Counted from the stretch's first letter, positions 1 to 9,208 are shown. The stretch: DNA of 64,000 nucleotides from Pseudomonas sp. CROZ-RG-20F-R04-15 (GCF_022662375.1 NZ_JAKNQL010000024.1:1-64000); one strand, 5' to 3'. Notes: generated from the letters alone by a model not told the origin. Program-made: numbers and translations.

Positions 1-300
1 AGCCGACCGAGGTGTCTGGCGTCATCCATCAACCTGAAAATCCGAGTCGATTATGGATTCAACGAGGAACGCTCACGTCGGCGTACCTCTTCAATATCCC
101 GCGGTCAGTCCCCTCTCCCTCCGGGAGAGGGTTAGGATGAGGGAGCCGACCGAGGTGTCTGGCGTAATCCATCGACCTGAAAGACTGAGTCGATTATGGA
201 TTCAGAAGAAAACTCTCACGTCGGCGTACCTCTTCAATATCCCGCGGTCAGTCCCCTCTCCCTCTGGGAGAGGGTTAGGGTGAGGGGCTTTTGACTGTAT
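1..300. repeat. Composite palindromic repeat block, about two units
   Basis: Two near-identical units start at about 1 and 144. Each has a box around CGAGGTGTCTGGCGT and ATTATGGATTCA, then a hairpin of the type CCCTCTCCC/GGGAGAGGG followed by GGTGAGGG. The same family recurs near 16.2, 24.2, 34.5, 40.5 and 52.4 kb. The short ORFs crossing it are repeat translations. From 300 to 426 only the upstream region of the next gene is present. Confidence 0.8.
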
Positions 301-426
301 CGCACTGTATACCCCGAAGCCGCAGACACACCAAAAGCACAATCCGCCACCCCGCCGACACATCCCCGATACACCCCGACGCTGAAATGCCCCGGTAGAT
401 TTCATTCAATTCACCGGAGCTGCACC

Positions 427-942
427 ATGACCACCACCCTTTCCACCGCCGTCAAACATCTGCACCTGAACCTCGACCGCGCCGGCAGCTGGCTTGCCCC
501 GCTGACGCTGCGCCTGTTCATCGCCTGGGAATTCTTCGAATCCGGGCTGGAGAAATTCAACGGGCAGAACTGGTTCGAAGACATTCAGGACAGATTCCCC
601 TTCCCCTTCGATCAACTGCCGGCAACGCTGAACTGGGAACTGTCGATGTGGGCCGAGCTGATCTGCGCGCTGGCGATTCTGGTGGGTTTCGGTACGCGAA
701 TCTCAGCGATTTCGCTGATCGTGGTAACCGTCGTCGCCACCGCCGCCGTGCACTGGCCGGCCGATTGGTCGTCGTTGAGTGAACTGGCGCAGGGTTATGC
801 GATCACCAACAAAGGCTTCGGCAACTTCAAGCTGCCGGCGATTTACCTCGCCGCGCTGCTGCCGCTGGTGTTCGCCGGGGCTGGCAAGTTGAGTGTCGAT
901 GCGTGGCTGGCGCGGGTGTTCTGGAACAGAAGCACCCGCTGA
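427..942 (+). CDS. DoxX-family membrane protein (HvfX-like)
   Basis: This 171-residue protein has four hydrophobic segments and the DoxX-type early motif RLFIAWEFFESGLEKF at about residues 29-44. DoxX/HvfX proteins are small inner-membrane proteins linked to redox or metal homeostasis; the exact role here is unknown. A GGAG ribosome site lies seven bases before the ATG. The gene converges on the L,D-transpeptidase gene with only three bases between the stop codons and no visible terminator. The partner genes of hvf operons are not adjacent, so HvfX identity is tentative. Confidence 0.8.
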   Translation: MTTTLSTAVKHLHLNLDRAGSWLAPLTLRLFIAWEFFESGLEKFNGQNWFEDIQDRFPFPFDQLPATLNWELSMWAELICALAILVGFGTRISAISLIVVTVVATAAVHWPADWSSLSELAQGYAITNKGFGNFKLPAIYLAALLPLVFAGAGKLSVDAWLARVFWNRSTR

Positions 943-945
943 GGC

Positions 946-2562
946 TCAGTGCGCCCGGTCGAGTCCGGCGAGCAAGGCGCTGTCACGGCTGTAGATGTCC
1001 GGCGAGTAACGCACCCGGCCACTGCTGTCGACCTGCGCCGTCCAGTAGGTCATCAGGATCGGCACCGGCGCCGACAGGCGAAATTCGTGGGTGGTGCCGG
1101 TGGCCAGCAAGGTTTCGGTGCGAGCCTTTTCCGCCGGGGTCAGGAGCAGATCGCGCAGTTGCATCGGATGCTCGACCCGCACGCAGCCCGAACTGAAAGC
1201 ACGCGGGCCTTTTTCGAACAGCGCCTTGCTCGGCGTGTCGTGCAGGTACACCGAGAACGGGTTGGGAAAGCGGATGACCATTTGCCCCAACGGATTGCGC
1301 GGCCCGGCGTCCTGGCGCAGAAGAATATTGCCGGGGTTGTCCCAGTCGATATCCGCTGCCGCCAGCGGCTGACCATTGGCGTCGAGCACTTGCAGGTTCT
1401 GCCGGCTAAGGAAGGTCTGGTCCTTGCGGATTTCCGGCAGTTTGTCTTCTTTCCAGATGGTTGGCGGCACGGTCCAGGTCGGGTTCAGGGTCAGGCGCGT
1501 CACCCGCGATTTCAGCAGCGGCGTCTGGCGTTCGGCGCGGCCCACCTGAGTACGCGTCTGCCACACCGGCACGCCGCCCTGATACAACGTCAGCTCAGCG
1601 GCGGCGACGTTGACCAGCAGGCCATTGGGCTCCATGTCCTGAGCCATCCAGCGGAAACGTTCAAGGTTGACGCGCAGTTGTTCGCGGCGGGTCAGCGGAC
1701 TGATGTTGAGTTCGGCAATCGTCCCCGGCCCGACTACACCGTCAGCCTGAAGGGAATGATTGGCCTGAAAACTCTTCACGGCGTCGACCAGCACACCGTC
1801 ATAGGCGTTGCCCGGTGTACCGATGGCGTGGGCCAGATAGCCCTCGCTGTACAAGCGCTGGGCCAGTTCCGGTACGCGTTTGTCTTCCATGGCCGGGCGC
1901 AGCAGCGGCCCGTTGCCCACCGCTTGCCACTGCGGCAAGGCTTTGAGCCGTTGCGCCGCATAGAGCTGACGCAAGTCCTGATATTGCGCCAGGCGCGGAC
2001 GCGCCAGGTCGAACGCGGCAGGAATGTCGTGCATGCCCGGTACGGCGATGGCCAACAATTCCGCCTGACGGTCACGCGGGGTGTCGTCGGAATGCCACAG
2101 CGGTTCGAAGTGCGATTGCAGCAGGCGACCGTAATGCAAATCCTGCAGCGCTTGCAGGTAGTGGCGACTGATGTCGATGTCGGCGCACAACTCGCCATCC
2201 TGCGGCGCTGTCAGTGCGACCGGGTAGCGTTTCGGATTCAGACCATCGTCAGCCAAGAGCTGCAATTGACCGTGTAACGTCTGCAATCGTGCGGTTTCTC
2301 TGGCCCATACCGGCATCCAGTCCTGCTGTTCATAGAACGCTTGCAACTGCGTCAGCGCCGGGCCGTTGAGCTGTGCGGCAATCGCCGGGCATGACTGTGG
2401 CAGGCTGATCAACACAGCCTGCAACGGACTTTGTGGCTCGACCGGCATTTCCGCCGGCGGCGTCGGCAAGGTCTCCAGCGGCGGCAGCGGTTCATCGGCA
2501 CAAGCGACAAACGGCGCAGCGAGCAAACAAATGCTCAAGTAGCATGCGTACTTTTTGAACAA
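946..2562 (-). CDS. Murein L,D-transpeptidase, YcbB/LdtD type
   Basis: The 538-residue exported enzyme begins with a signal peptide (about residues 1-22), then has a peptidoglycan-binding domain around VKSFQANHSLQADGVVG and a C-terminal YkuD catalytic domain. The catalytic cysteine sits in SSGCVRVEHP, with a histidine upstream in YLHDTP. The family makes 3-3 crosslinks between diaminopimelate residues or attaches proteins to peptidoglycan in the periplasm. It is transcribed away from a second, smaller transpeptidase gene, so the two probably share a control region at 2563-2713. Confidence 0.92.
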   Translation of the reverse strand: MFKKYACYLSICLLAAPFVACADEPLPPLETLPTPPAEMPVEPQSPLQAVLISLPQSCPAIAAQLNGPALTQLQAFYEQQDWMPVWARETARLQTLHGQLQLLADDGLNPKRYPVALTAPQDGELCADIDISRHYLQALQDLHYGRLLQSHFEPLWHSDDTPRDRQAELLAIAVPGMHDIPAAFDLARPRLAQYQDLRQLYAAQRLKALPQWQAVGNGPLLRPAMEDKRVPELAQRLYSEGYLAHAIGTPGNAYDGVLVDAVKSFQANHSLQADGVVGPGTIAELNISPLTRREQLRVNLERFRWMAQDMEPNGLLVNVAAAELTLYQGGVPVWQTRTQVGRAERQTPLLKSRVTRLTLNPTWTVPPTIWKEDKLPEIRKDQTFLSRQNLQVLDANGQPLAAADIDWDNPGNILLRQDAGPRNPLGQMVIRFPNPFSVYLHDTPSKALFEKGPRAFSSGCVRVEHPMQLRDLLLTPAEKARTETLLATGTTHEFRLSAPVPILMTYWTAQVDSSGRVRYSPDIYSRDSALLAGLDRAH

Positions 2563-2713
2563 CTGCTTTACTCCAATCCATGGCCGTCTTGATGATGGCC
2601 AACCTTACATCAGGTGCGCTGAACAGTCAGGCTCGATCGACGGGCTTGCGGGTATTGACTGGGAGTCAGGAGCCAAAGTGCCAAATAAGTAGCAAGTGAG
2701 GACACTTTATAAA

Positions 2714-3427
2714 ATGTTGACGTTTTTGCGCCGACTTCTGTTGACCACCGCGACCCTTGTCGCCGTGTCCAGTCCCGTTTTTGCCGCCGGCAAACCATCG
2801 CCGGTTCTCTACACCAGCCTCGCGCACGCCGCGCCAGAACTCAATCCCCAGGCGCTGAAAGGTGCCCTGAACGCCATGCAATGCGCGGTCAACAGCGGTG
2901 CGAAACCGTCCCGTCATCTGGCGATCATCGATTATTCGCAACCATCCACCGAACGCCGTCTATGGATTTTCGACCTGAGCAAACGAAAATTGGTGCTACG
3001 CGATCTGGTTGCCCACGGCTCCAACTCCGGGGAAAATTTCGCCACGCAGTTTTCCAATGTCGAAGGCAGCTATCAATCCAGCCTTGGCCTGTTCCGTACA
3101 CAGGAAAGCTACGAAGGCACCCACGGTTATTCGCTGCGCATGGACGGTCTGGAGCCGGGTTTCAATGACATGGCCCGTGATCGCGCGATCGTCATTCACG
3201 CCGCCAGTTATGTGAACCCGTTGTGGAGCAAGAAACAGGGGCGCATCGGTCGCAGCCAGGGTTGCCCGGCAGTTCGGCCGCAGATTGCCAAGCAGGTGAT
3301 CGACCGGTTGAAGAATGGCCAGTTCATGTTTTCGTGGTACCCGGATCAGCGCTGGTTGAAATCCTCGCCGTATCTGAACTGCCAGCCGCAGCAAGTGGCG
3401 AGCATCCTGAACACGCATGCGAGCTGA
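2714..3427 (+). CDS. Secreted murein L,D-transpeptidase, YkuD_2 type
   Basis: The 237-residue product has a signal peptide ending near VSSPVFA and a C-terminal catalytic domain with VIHAASYVNP and the cysteine motif GRSQGCPAV. YkuD_2 proteins are transpeptidase-like cell-wall enzymes. I chose the ATG at 2714, which has GAGGA about eleven bases upstream, over the GTG at 2696, which has no ribosome site and would put six extra residues before the signal peptide. A REP pair follows the stop codon. Confidence 0.88.
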   Translation: MLTFLRRLLLTTATLVAVSSPVFAAGKPSPVLYTSLAHAAPELNPQALKGALNAMQCAVNSGAKPSRHLAIIDYSQPSTERRLWIFDLSKRKLVLRDLVAHGSNSGENFATQFSNVEGSYQSSLGLFRTQESYEGTHGYSLRMDGLEPGFNDMARDRAIVIHAASYVNPLWSKKQGRIGRSQGCPAVRPQIAKQVIDRLKNGQFMFSWYPDQRWLKSSPYLNCQPQQVASILNTHAS

Positions 3428-3450
3428 AGATCTCAACTTCACACAACCCA

Positions 3451-3543
3451 CTGTGGGAGCGAGCTTGCTCGCGAAGAGGTCGGCACATTCAACATGTATG
3501 TCGCCTGACCTGACGCCTTCGCGAGCAAGCTCGCTCCCACAGG
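3451..3543. repeat. Inverted REP pair
   Basis: Two REP palindromes with core GAGC.TGCTCGCGAA face each other about 50 bases apart, the usual REP doublet (REPIN) layout. They lie between convergent or tail-end genes and may stabilise the 3' end of the transpeptidase mRNA. Confidence 0.9.
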
Positions 3544-3581
3544 GTTAGCGTTTAGCCTGGAAAATCTTCACACACCGTTTC

Positions 3582-3597
3582 ATTACAACTTTGTCAT
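3582..3597. promoter_or_regulatory. Candidate CopR/CusR-type operator
   Basis: The sequence ATTACAACTTTGTCAT is an imperfect palindrome with 12 of 16 positions symmetrical, and it resembles the TTACA-n-TTGTAAT style boxes bound by heavy-metal OmpR-family regulators. It lies about 90 bases before the DUF2790 gene, which is followed by a metal response regulator, so autoregulation is plausible. This is an inference from motif and position. Confidence 0.4.
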
Positions 3598-3687
3598 TCC
3601 GCTGTCGGTTTGCCGTGCGGATCGCTCGGTAGCCTGAAGTTGTCCCGGCGCCAATGCCGATCAACTCCGACCACTGAGTGACTGACC

Positions 3688-3945
3688 ATGAAAACCCTTC
3701 TGCTCGCCTTCACCGCCCTCCTCGCCACCGGCAGCGCGTTCGCCGCGAACATGCCCGACACCGCCGTGATTCATGACAAATCCGGTTTCTACGTCAATCT
3801 GGATGTCGACAAAGTCCTGTCCAGCACCGATATTTCACAAGCGTGTGGCGTGGTCCCGGCGCAATTGAATTACCTCGACCATCAGGGCCGCGAGCATGTG
3901 CTGAACTATGACGTACAAGGCAGCGGCTGCATCAATGACCATTGA
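3688..3945 (+). CDS. DUF2790 periplasmic small protein
   Basis: This 85-residue protein has a cleavable signal peptide (ending near GSAFA) and a short mature domain with two cysteines, in CGVVPAQLNYLDHQG and GSGCINDH, that may form a disulfide. DUF2790 proteins are common in Pseudomonas and often neighbour copper, zinc or cadmium two-component systems. It lies nine bases before the response regulator gene, probably in the same transcript, suggesting metal induction. The biochemical function is unknown. Confidence 0.85.
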   Translation: MKTLLLAFTALLATGSAFAANMPDTAVIHDKSGFYVNLDVDKVLSSTDISQACGVVPAQLNYLDHQGREHVLNYDVQGSGCINDH

Positions 3946-3954
3946 GACTGATCG

Positions 3955-4626
3955 ATGAATATTCTGGTTGTCGAAGACGAACCCAAGGCAGGCAATTACC
4001 TGCTCAACGGTTTGCAGGAACTGGGTTACAGCGTCAGCCTCGCCCGCGACGGTGCCGACGGCTTGCACCTGGCGCTGGAACACAGTTTCGACGTGATTGT
4101 GCTCGATGTGATGATGCCCAGGATGGATGGCTGGGAAGTCCTGCGCCGGTTGCGCAAGGAAGCTGACACGCCGGTGCTGTTCCTCACCGCCCGCGATGAC
4201 ATCGCCGACCGCGTCAAAGGCCTCGAACTGGGCGCCGATGATTATCTGATCAAGCCGTTTTCCTTCGCTGAACTGGTGGCGCGCCTGCGCACCCTGACCC
4301 GCCGCGGGCCGATTCATGAAGACGAACAATTGCAAGTCGCCGATCTGCAGATTGACGTGCTGAAACGCCGCGTGAGCCGCGCCGGTGTGCGCATCACCTT
4401 GACCAACAAGGAGTTCGCGTTGCTGCAATTGTTCGCCAGCCATACCGGGCAGGTGCTGGCCCGTTCGCTGATCGCCTCGCGGGTCTGGGACATGAATTTC
4501 GACAGCGACACCAATGTGGTCGATGTCGCCGTGCGCCGCTTGCGGGCGAAAATCGATGATCCGTTCCAGCTCAAGCTGATCCACAGCGTGCGTGGCATCG
4601 GCTATCGCTTCGATACGCAGCCATGA
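3955..4626 (+). CDS. Heavy-metal response regulator, OmpR family (CopR/CusR-like)
   Basis: The 223-residue protein has a receiver domain with acidic residues in VVEDEP, phosphoacceptor Asp51 in VLDVMMP and conserved Lys100 in LIKPF. A C-terminal winged-helix DNA-binding domain ends in VRGIGYRFDTQP. Its length and sequence fit the CopR/CusR/IrlR heavy-metal subgroup. It overlaps the downstream sensor kinase gene by four bases, which indicates translational coupling. The actual metal cannot be read from the sequence. Confidence 0.93.
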   Translation: MNILVVEDEPKAGNYLLNGLQELGYSVSLARDGADGLHLALEHSFDVIVLDVMMPRMDGWEVLRRLRKEADTPVLFLTARDDIADRVKGLELGADDYLIKPFSFAELVARLRTLTRRGPIHEDEQLQVADLQIDVLKRRVSRAGVRITLTNKEFALLQLFASHTGQVLARSLIASRVWDMNFDSDTNVVDVAVRRLRAKIDDPFQLKLIHSVRGIGYRFDTQP

Positions 4627-6026
4627 ATAGCCCTCGTCCGTATTCCCTGACCCTGCGCCTGGCGCTGGCCTTCGCCCTGCTCGCCTTCGCTTCGCTGGCC
4701 GGCCTCGGCGCCGCGCTGTATGGCGAACTGGAAGAACAACTGACTCGCCGCGACGACATCTCACTGGTCAGCCGCGTCGATCAACTGCGCACGTTCCTCA
4801 ACGACAGCAACACCCTGGAACTGATCAAGAACAAACCCGCGCTGTTCCAGAACATGCTCGGCAACCGCGAAGCGCTGCTGACCATCGGCACGCCGGGGCA
4901 ACCGCCGCTGCTGGTGGTCAACCCGGGTAATCTGAAGCCGCCGACGTTGCCGGCGGTGCCCATCGACCAGGCGATGACGCTCAAAGACGTGCAGCACCTG
5001 CCGAGCGTCGACGGTGTGCCGTTTTCGGCGGTGGCGGCGAGTATCGACTCCGGCGAACTGGGCAATCTGCAAGTCACCACCGGGCGCCTGATGAGCGAGC
5101 GCACCGCAATGCTCGCCAATTACCGTTTGAGCGTTTATGGCCTCGCCTCGCTGGCGGCGCTGCTGCTGGCGGTGGTGGGTTGCCTGTTGGTGTATCGCGG
5201 TTTGCTGCCGTTGCGGCGCCTGGCGAAACACGCCCACGGTATCGGCGTCGGCAACCTTGGCGAACGTCTCGACAGTCACGGTTCCCCGCGAGAATTGCAG
5301 CCGATGATCGAAGCTTTCAATGCCATGCTCGATCGGCTCGCCAAGGGCTTCGCACAACTGAGTCAGGTGTCCACCGACATGGCCCACGAGTTGCGCACAC
5401 CGATCAACAATCTGCTCGGCGAAACCCAGGTTGCGCTGCAGCAGAACCGCAGTGTCGAGGCCTATCAGCAATTGCTCGCCTCCAACGTCGAAGAGCTCGA
5501 ACGTTTGACGCGCATGCTCGACAACATGCTGTTTCTCGCCCGCACCGATCCGGCCAGCGCCTTGAGCCAACGCCAGGAGCTGGACGCGGCGGATGAGATG
5601 CAGCGCATTGCCGATTATTTTGAAGGGCTGGCGGCGGATGTCGGGGTGAGCATCGAGGCGCGCGGCAGCGGTGTGATCTGGGCCGAGCCGATGCTGCTGC
5701 GCCGCGCGCTGGCCAACCTGTGCGCCAATGCGATCAAGTACGGCGCGGCGGATTCGACGGTGCAGGTGGAGGCGATTGCCGAGGTGGACGGCAGTTACTT
5801 GCGGGTGAGCAACCAAGGCGCAACCATTGCCCCTGAACATCTGACGCGACTGTTCGAACGCTTCTACCGCGTTGATCAGTCCCGTGAGCGTTCAGCACAA
5901 TCGAATGGGCTGGGCCTGTCGATCGTGGCAACCATCATGCAGTTGCATCAGGGCCGCTACAGCGCCAGCAGTGCCAATGGCATCACCTGCTTCGAACTGT
6001 TCTTCCCCGCCCGGCAATCAACATAA
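4623..6026 (+). CDS. Heavy-metal sensor histidine kinase (CopS/CusS-like)
   Basis: The 467-residue membrane kinase has two transmembrane segments (about residues 11-33 and 170-191) bracketing a periplasmic sensor domain, then a HAMP region. The phosphorylated His255 lies in MAHELRTPIN. The ATPase domain shows the N box LANLCANAIKYG and a glycine-rich GLGLSIV. It should phosphorylate the regulator encoded just upstream. The periplasmic domain would bind the metal, whose identity is not evident. The gene runs directly into the REP array. Confidence 0.93.
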   Translation: MNSPRPYSLTLRLALAFALLAFASLAGLGAALYGELEEQLTRRDDISLVSRVDQLRTFLNDSNTLELIKNKPALFQNMLGNREALLTIGTPGQPPLLVVNPGNLKPPTLPAVPIDQAMTLKDVQHLPSVDGVPFSAVAASIDSGELGNLQVTTGRLMSERTAMLANYRLSVYGLASLAALLLAVVGCLLVYRGLLPLRRLAKHAHGIGVGNLGERLDSHGSPRELQPMIEAFNAMLDRLAKGFAQLSQVSTDMAHELRTPINNLLGETQVALQQNRSVEAYQQLLASNVEELERLTRMLDNMLFLARTDPASALSQRQELDAADEMQRIADYFEGLAADVGVSIEARGSGVIWAEPMLLRRALANLCANAIKYGAADSTVQVEAIAEVDGSYLRVSNQGATIAPEHLTRLFERFYRVDQSRERSAQSNGLGLSIVATIMQLHQGRYSASSANGITCFELFFPARQST

Positions 6027-6047
6027 ATCGCCGAAACACCACAAATC

Positions 6048-6862
6048 CCTGTGGGAGCGAGCTTGCTCGCGAAAGCGGTGTGTCAGTCTCTGAAGATATT
6101 GCCTGTGCCGGCCTCTTCGCGAGCAGGCTCGCTCCCACATTTGATCTCGGTTTGGCCGAAGATCTACCGATCAACCCGATCCCCTGTGGGAGCGAGCTTG
6201 CTCGCGAAAGCGGTGTGTCAGTCTCTGGAGATATTGGCTGTGCTGGCCTCTTCGCGAGCAAGCTCGCTCCCACATTTGATCTCGATTCGGCCGAAAATCC
6301 ACTGATCAACCCAATCCCCTGTGGGAGCGAGCCTGCTCGCGAAAGCGGTGTGTCAGTCTCTGGAGATATTGGCTGTGCCGGCCTCTTCGCGAGCAGGCTC
6401 GCTCCCACATTTGATCTCGGTGCGGCCGAAAATCCACTGATCAACCCAATCCCCTGTGGGAGCGAGCTTGCTCGCGAAAGCGCAGTGTCAGTCTCTGGTG
6501 ATATTGCCTGTGCCGACCTCTTCGCGAGCAGGCTCACTCCTATATTTGATCTCGGTTCGGCGGAAAACCCACTAATCAACCCTGTCCCCTGTGGGAGCGA
6601 GCCTGCTCGCGAAAGCGGAGTGTCAGTCTCTGGTGATATTGGCTGTGCCGACCTCTTCGCGAGCAAGCTCGCTCCCACATTTGATCTCGATTCGGCCGAA
6701 GATCTACTGATCAACCCGATCCCACATTTGATCTCGGTGCGGCCGAAAATCCACTGATCAACCCGACCCCCTGTGGGAGCGAGCCTGCTCGCGAAAGCGG
6801 TGTGTCAGTCACCGGAGATATTGGCCGTGCCGGCCTCTTCGCGAGCAGGCTCGCGCCTACAG
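6048..6862. repeat. Tandem REP array, about six 135-bp units
   Basis: The REP core GTGGGAGCGAGC recurs at 6051, 6186, 6321, 6456, 6591 and 6773, giving an exact 135-bp period for the first five units. Each unit holds a forward REP, a spacer with GTGTCAGTCTCTG, an inverted REP, and a linker ending ATCAACCC. A 47-bp linker segment is duplicated at 6674 and 6721, lengthening the last interval to 182. Because 135 is divisible by three, long open frames cross it on both strands, but these are artefacts. The last inverted REP lies inside the transporter reading frame. Confidence 0.95.
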
Positions 6863-8217
6863 TTGAACTGTGCTCGGCTGATGATCAACGCCATGAGCAT
6901 CAACGCCACCGCTACGCCAAAAGTGATGTGCAAGCCGCTGGCAATCGCCGTTGCCGGCGCCTGCGTTGGATCGCCCGCTGCCAGCGCAAACACCGCGCCC
7001 ATCACCGCCGCGCCAGTGATCAAACCGAGGTTGCGCGCCAACCCGAGCATCGCCGAGACCACGCCACGCTGCTGCTGACTGACCCCCGCCATCAATCCGG
7101 TGTTGTTGGCCGCCTGGAACAACGCGTAACTGGCGGCAATCACCATGATCGGCATTACGTACGCGGGCAGTCCCAGACTCATGGGCAGGAGTGCCAGCAA
7201 GCTGCAGCCGCCGGCCATCCCGAGCAACGCGCCCGGCACGATCCGTCGCGCGCCGAAGCGATCCACCAAACGTCCCGCGGGTACTCCACTCAACGCCGAC
7301 AACAATGGTCCGATCGATAACGCCACTCCGACCATTGTGCTGCTAAGGCCCAAACCCCGGTGCAGGTAAAATGGACCGACCACCAGCGTGGTCATCATCA
7401 CCGTCGTCACCAGCAACGTCAGCGCCAGACTGCTGCTCAGTCGCACGTCGCGAAACAGCGACAAACGAATCAGCGGCGACTTGGCCTTCATCTCGACCAC
7501 GATGAACAATCCTGCGCCGCACAGGCTGGCCAGCAGCAATGGCAACATCAAACCTTCAAGCGTCATTGCCAGCGCATAGGCCGCCAGCGTCAGCACCAAG
7601 ACTGTGCTGCCAGAATAATCGAACGCTGCACGCGGCCCTGTTGCCCGATCCGCTGGCAAAAAGCGGTACACCAGCCAAATATTGAGCAACCCCAACGGCA
7701 GGTTGAGCAGAAATATCGCCTGCCAACCGACATGCGTCATCAACAGCCCGCCCAGCGACGGCCCAAGACTGGTGCCGGTCGCCGACATCGTTGCCAGCAA
7801 CCCCATCGCGCTGCCCGCCCGCGATTTGGGCACGGCTTCTGACACCAGGGCCACCGTCAAGGCGAACATGATCGCCGCGCCAACGCCTTGCACCGCCCGC
7901 GCGCCAATCAGCCAGCCCAGTCCCGGAGCCAACGCGCAAGCCAACGAGGCGCTGGTGAAAATGCCGATCCCGATCAGCAGCAATCGCCGCCGACCAAAAC
8001 CATCGCCCAGACGCCCGACGCTGACAATCAACGTGGTGATCGCCAGCAAATACGCCAGAACGATCCACTGCACCTGTTGAAAGGTCGCCGCAAACGCCGA
8101 CGCCAGAATCGGCAACCCGGCGTTGGCGACGCTGGTGTCCAGTGACGGCATCAACATTGACAAGGCCAGACTGGTCAGCGCCCAGCGGGCAGGTGTGCTC
8201 AGGGATTCGTGGGACAT
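6805..8217 (-). CDS. MFS drug efflux transporter, DHA2 (EmrB/QacA) type
   Basis: The 470-residue protein has the DHA2 start motif LMPSLDTSVANAGLP, motif A around GRLGDGFGRRRLL, and enough hydrophobic segments for 12-14 helices. It probably exports drugs or other small molecules by proton antiport; the substrate is unknown. I chose the ATG at 8217, since a longer upstream frame (to 8457) lacks transporter character and overlaps the divergent regulator. The last 17 or so residues, RREPAREEAGTANISGD, are encoded by a REP element, so the original stop codon seems to have been lost. The LysR gene at 8321 is divergent and may regulate it. Confidence 0.88.
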   Translation of the reverse strand: MSHESLSTPARWALTSLALSMLMPSLDTSVANAGLPILASAFAATFQQVQWIVLAYLLAITTLIVSVGRLGDGFGRRRLLLIGIGIFTSASLACALAPGLGWLIGARAVQGVGAAIMFALTVALVSEAVPKSRAGSAMGLLATMSATGTSLGPSLGGLLMTHVGWQAIFLLNLPLGLLNIWLVYRFLPADRATGPRAAFDYSGSTVLVLTLAAYALAMTLEGLMLPLLLASLCGAGLFIVVEMKAKSPLIRLSLFRDVRLSSSLALTLLVTTVMMTTLVVGPFYLHRGLGLSSTMVGVALSIGPLLSALSGVPAGRLVDRFGARRIVPGALLGMAGGCSLLALLPMSLGLPAYVMPIMVIAASYALFQAANNTGLMAGVSQQQRGVVSAMLGLARNLGLITGAAVMGAVFALAAGDPTQAPATAIASGLHITFGVAVALMLMALIISRAQFNCRREPAREEAGTANISGD

Positions 8218-8320
8218 GGCGGGCTCACAATGCAAAGGTGACCCGCCATAGCCTGAGCCTCGACAAGACACGGCGCAAGACGCATGCTTTGCACTCAATA
8301 CCTGCACGGAACGCCATGTC

Positions 8321-9208
8321 ATGACTGCGCCGGACCTGAACCTGCTGATCACCCTCGACGTCTTGCTGCGCGAAGGCAGCGTCGCCCGTGCCGCCAAATG
8401 TCTGCGGCTGAGCCCATCGGCCATGAGTCGCGCCCTCGCCCGTTTGCGCGAAACCACCGGGGATCCGTTATTGGTGCGCGCGGGTCGAGGTTTGGTGCCA
8501 ACGCCGCGCGCACTGGAATTGCGCGAACGGGTCAGTCATCTGGTGCAAGACGCCGAGGCGGTGTTACGACCTGCCGAAGTGCTCGATCCCGGCCGTTTGC
8601 AACGCACCTTCACCCTGCGCAACACCGATGGTTTTGTCGAAACCTTCGCCGCCGCCCTGCTCGCGCGCATCGCTGAAGAGGCGCCCGGCGTGCGCTTGCG
8701 CTTTGTGCAGAAGGCCGACAAGGACAGCACGCCGCTGCGCGAAGGCCGCGTCGATCTGGAAACCGGCGTGGTCGATGACAGCACCGACCCGACGCTGCAC
8801 AGCCGCATCCTGTTTCAGGATCAGTGGATTGGTGTGGTGCGTGAGGGGCATGCCTTGAGCACGGGAAAAATCACCAGCAAGCGCTTTGCCGGCGGCGAGC
8901 ACATTCTCATTTCACGACGCGGGCGCAGCAGCGGCCCGGTCGACGAAGCGCTACTCACGCTCGGCCTGACGCGGGATATCGTCACCTCATTCGGCGGATT
9001 CTCGGCAGCGCTGACGCTGGTACGCGAATCAGACCTGATCGCCACCGTTCCCCAACGTCATACCAGCAAACTGCGCACCGGCCTGCACAGTTTCGCCCTG
9101 CCCTTCACGATGCCGGACATCAGCGTGTCGATGCTCTGGCACCCGCGCATGGATGCAGACCCGGCGCATCGCTGGCTGCGCGATTGTGTCCGGCAGGTCT
9201 GCGCTTAA
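8321..9208 (+). CDS. LysR-family transcriptional regulator
   Basis: The 295-residue protein has an N-terminal winged helix-turn-helix (LLITLDVLLREGSVARAAKCLRL..., residues about 7-65) and a substrate-binding effector domain. It is transcribed divergently from the DHA2 efflux pump across a 103-bp gap, so control of that pump is the simplest guess. Its 3' end overlaps the convergent SleB-like hydrolase gene by four bases. The effector is unknown. Confidence 0.9.
   Translation: MTAPDLNLLITLDVLLREGSVARAAKCLRLSPSAMSRALARLRETTGDPLLVRAGRGLVPTPRALELRERVSHLVQDAEAVLRPAEVLDPGRLQRTFTLRNTDGFVETFAAALLARIAEEAPGVRLRFVQKADKDSTPLREGRVDLETGVVDDSTDPTLHSRILFQDQWIGVVREGHALSTGKITSKRFAGGEHILISRRGRSSGPVDEALLTLGLTRDIVTSFGGFSAALTLVRESDLIATVPQRHTSKLRTGLHSFALPFTMPDISVSMLWHPRMDADPAHRWLRDCVRQVCA

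Noticed and set aside
6080..6757. A 225-codon plus-strand ORF and a 243-codon minus-strand ORF across the tandem array
   Set aside because: The 135-bp period is divisible by three, so both strands stay open through a repeat. The predicted peptides are periodic copies of the REP and its spacer.
6048..6862. Possible CRISPR array
   Set aside because: The unit is 135 bp with conserved spacers and palindromic REP cores, not short repeats with unique spacers, and no cas gene is nearby.
8218..8457. Upstream extension of the MFS transporter frame
   Set aside because: The added residues are arginine-rich antisense sequence of the divergent LysR gene, and the DHA2 N-terminal motif begins after 8217.
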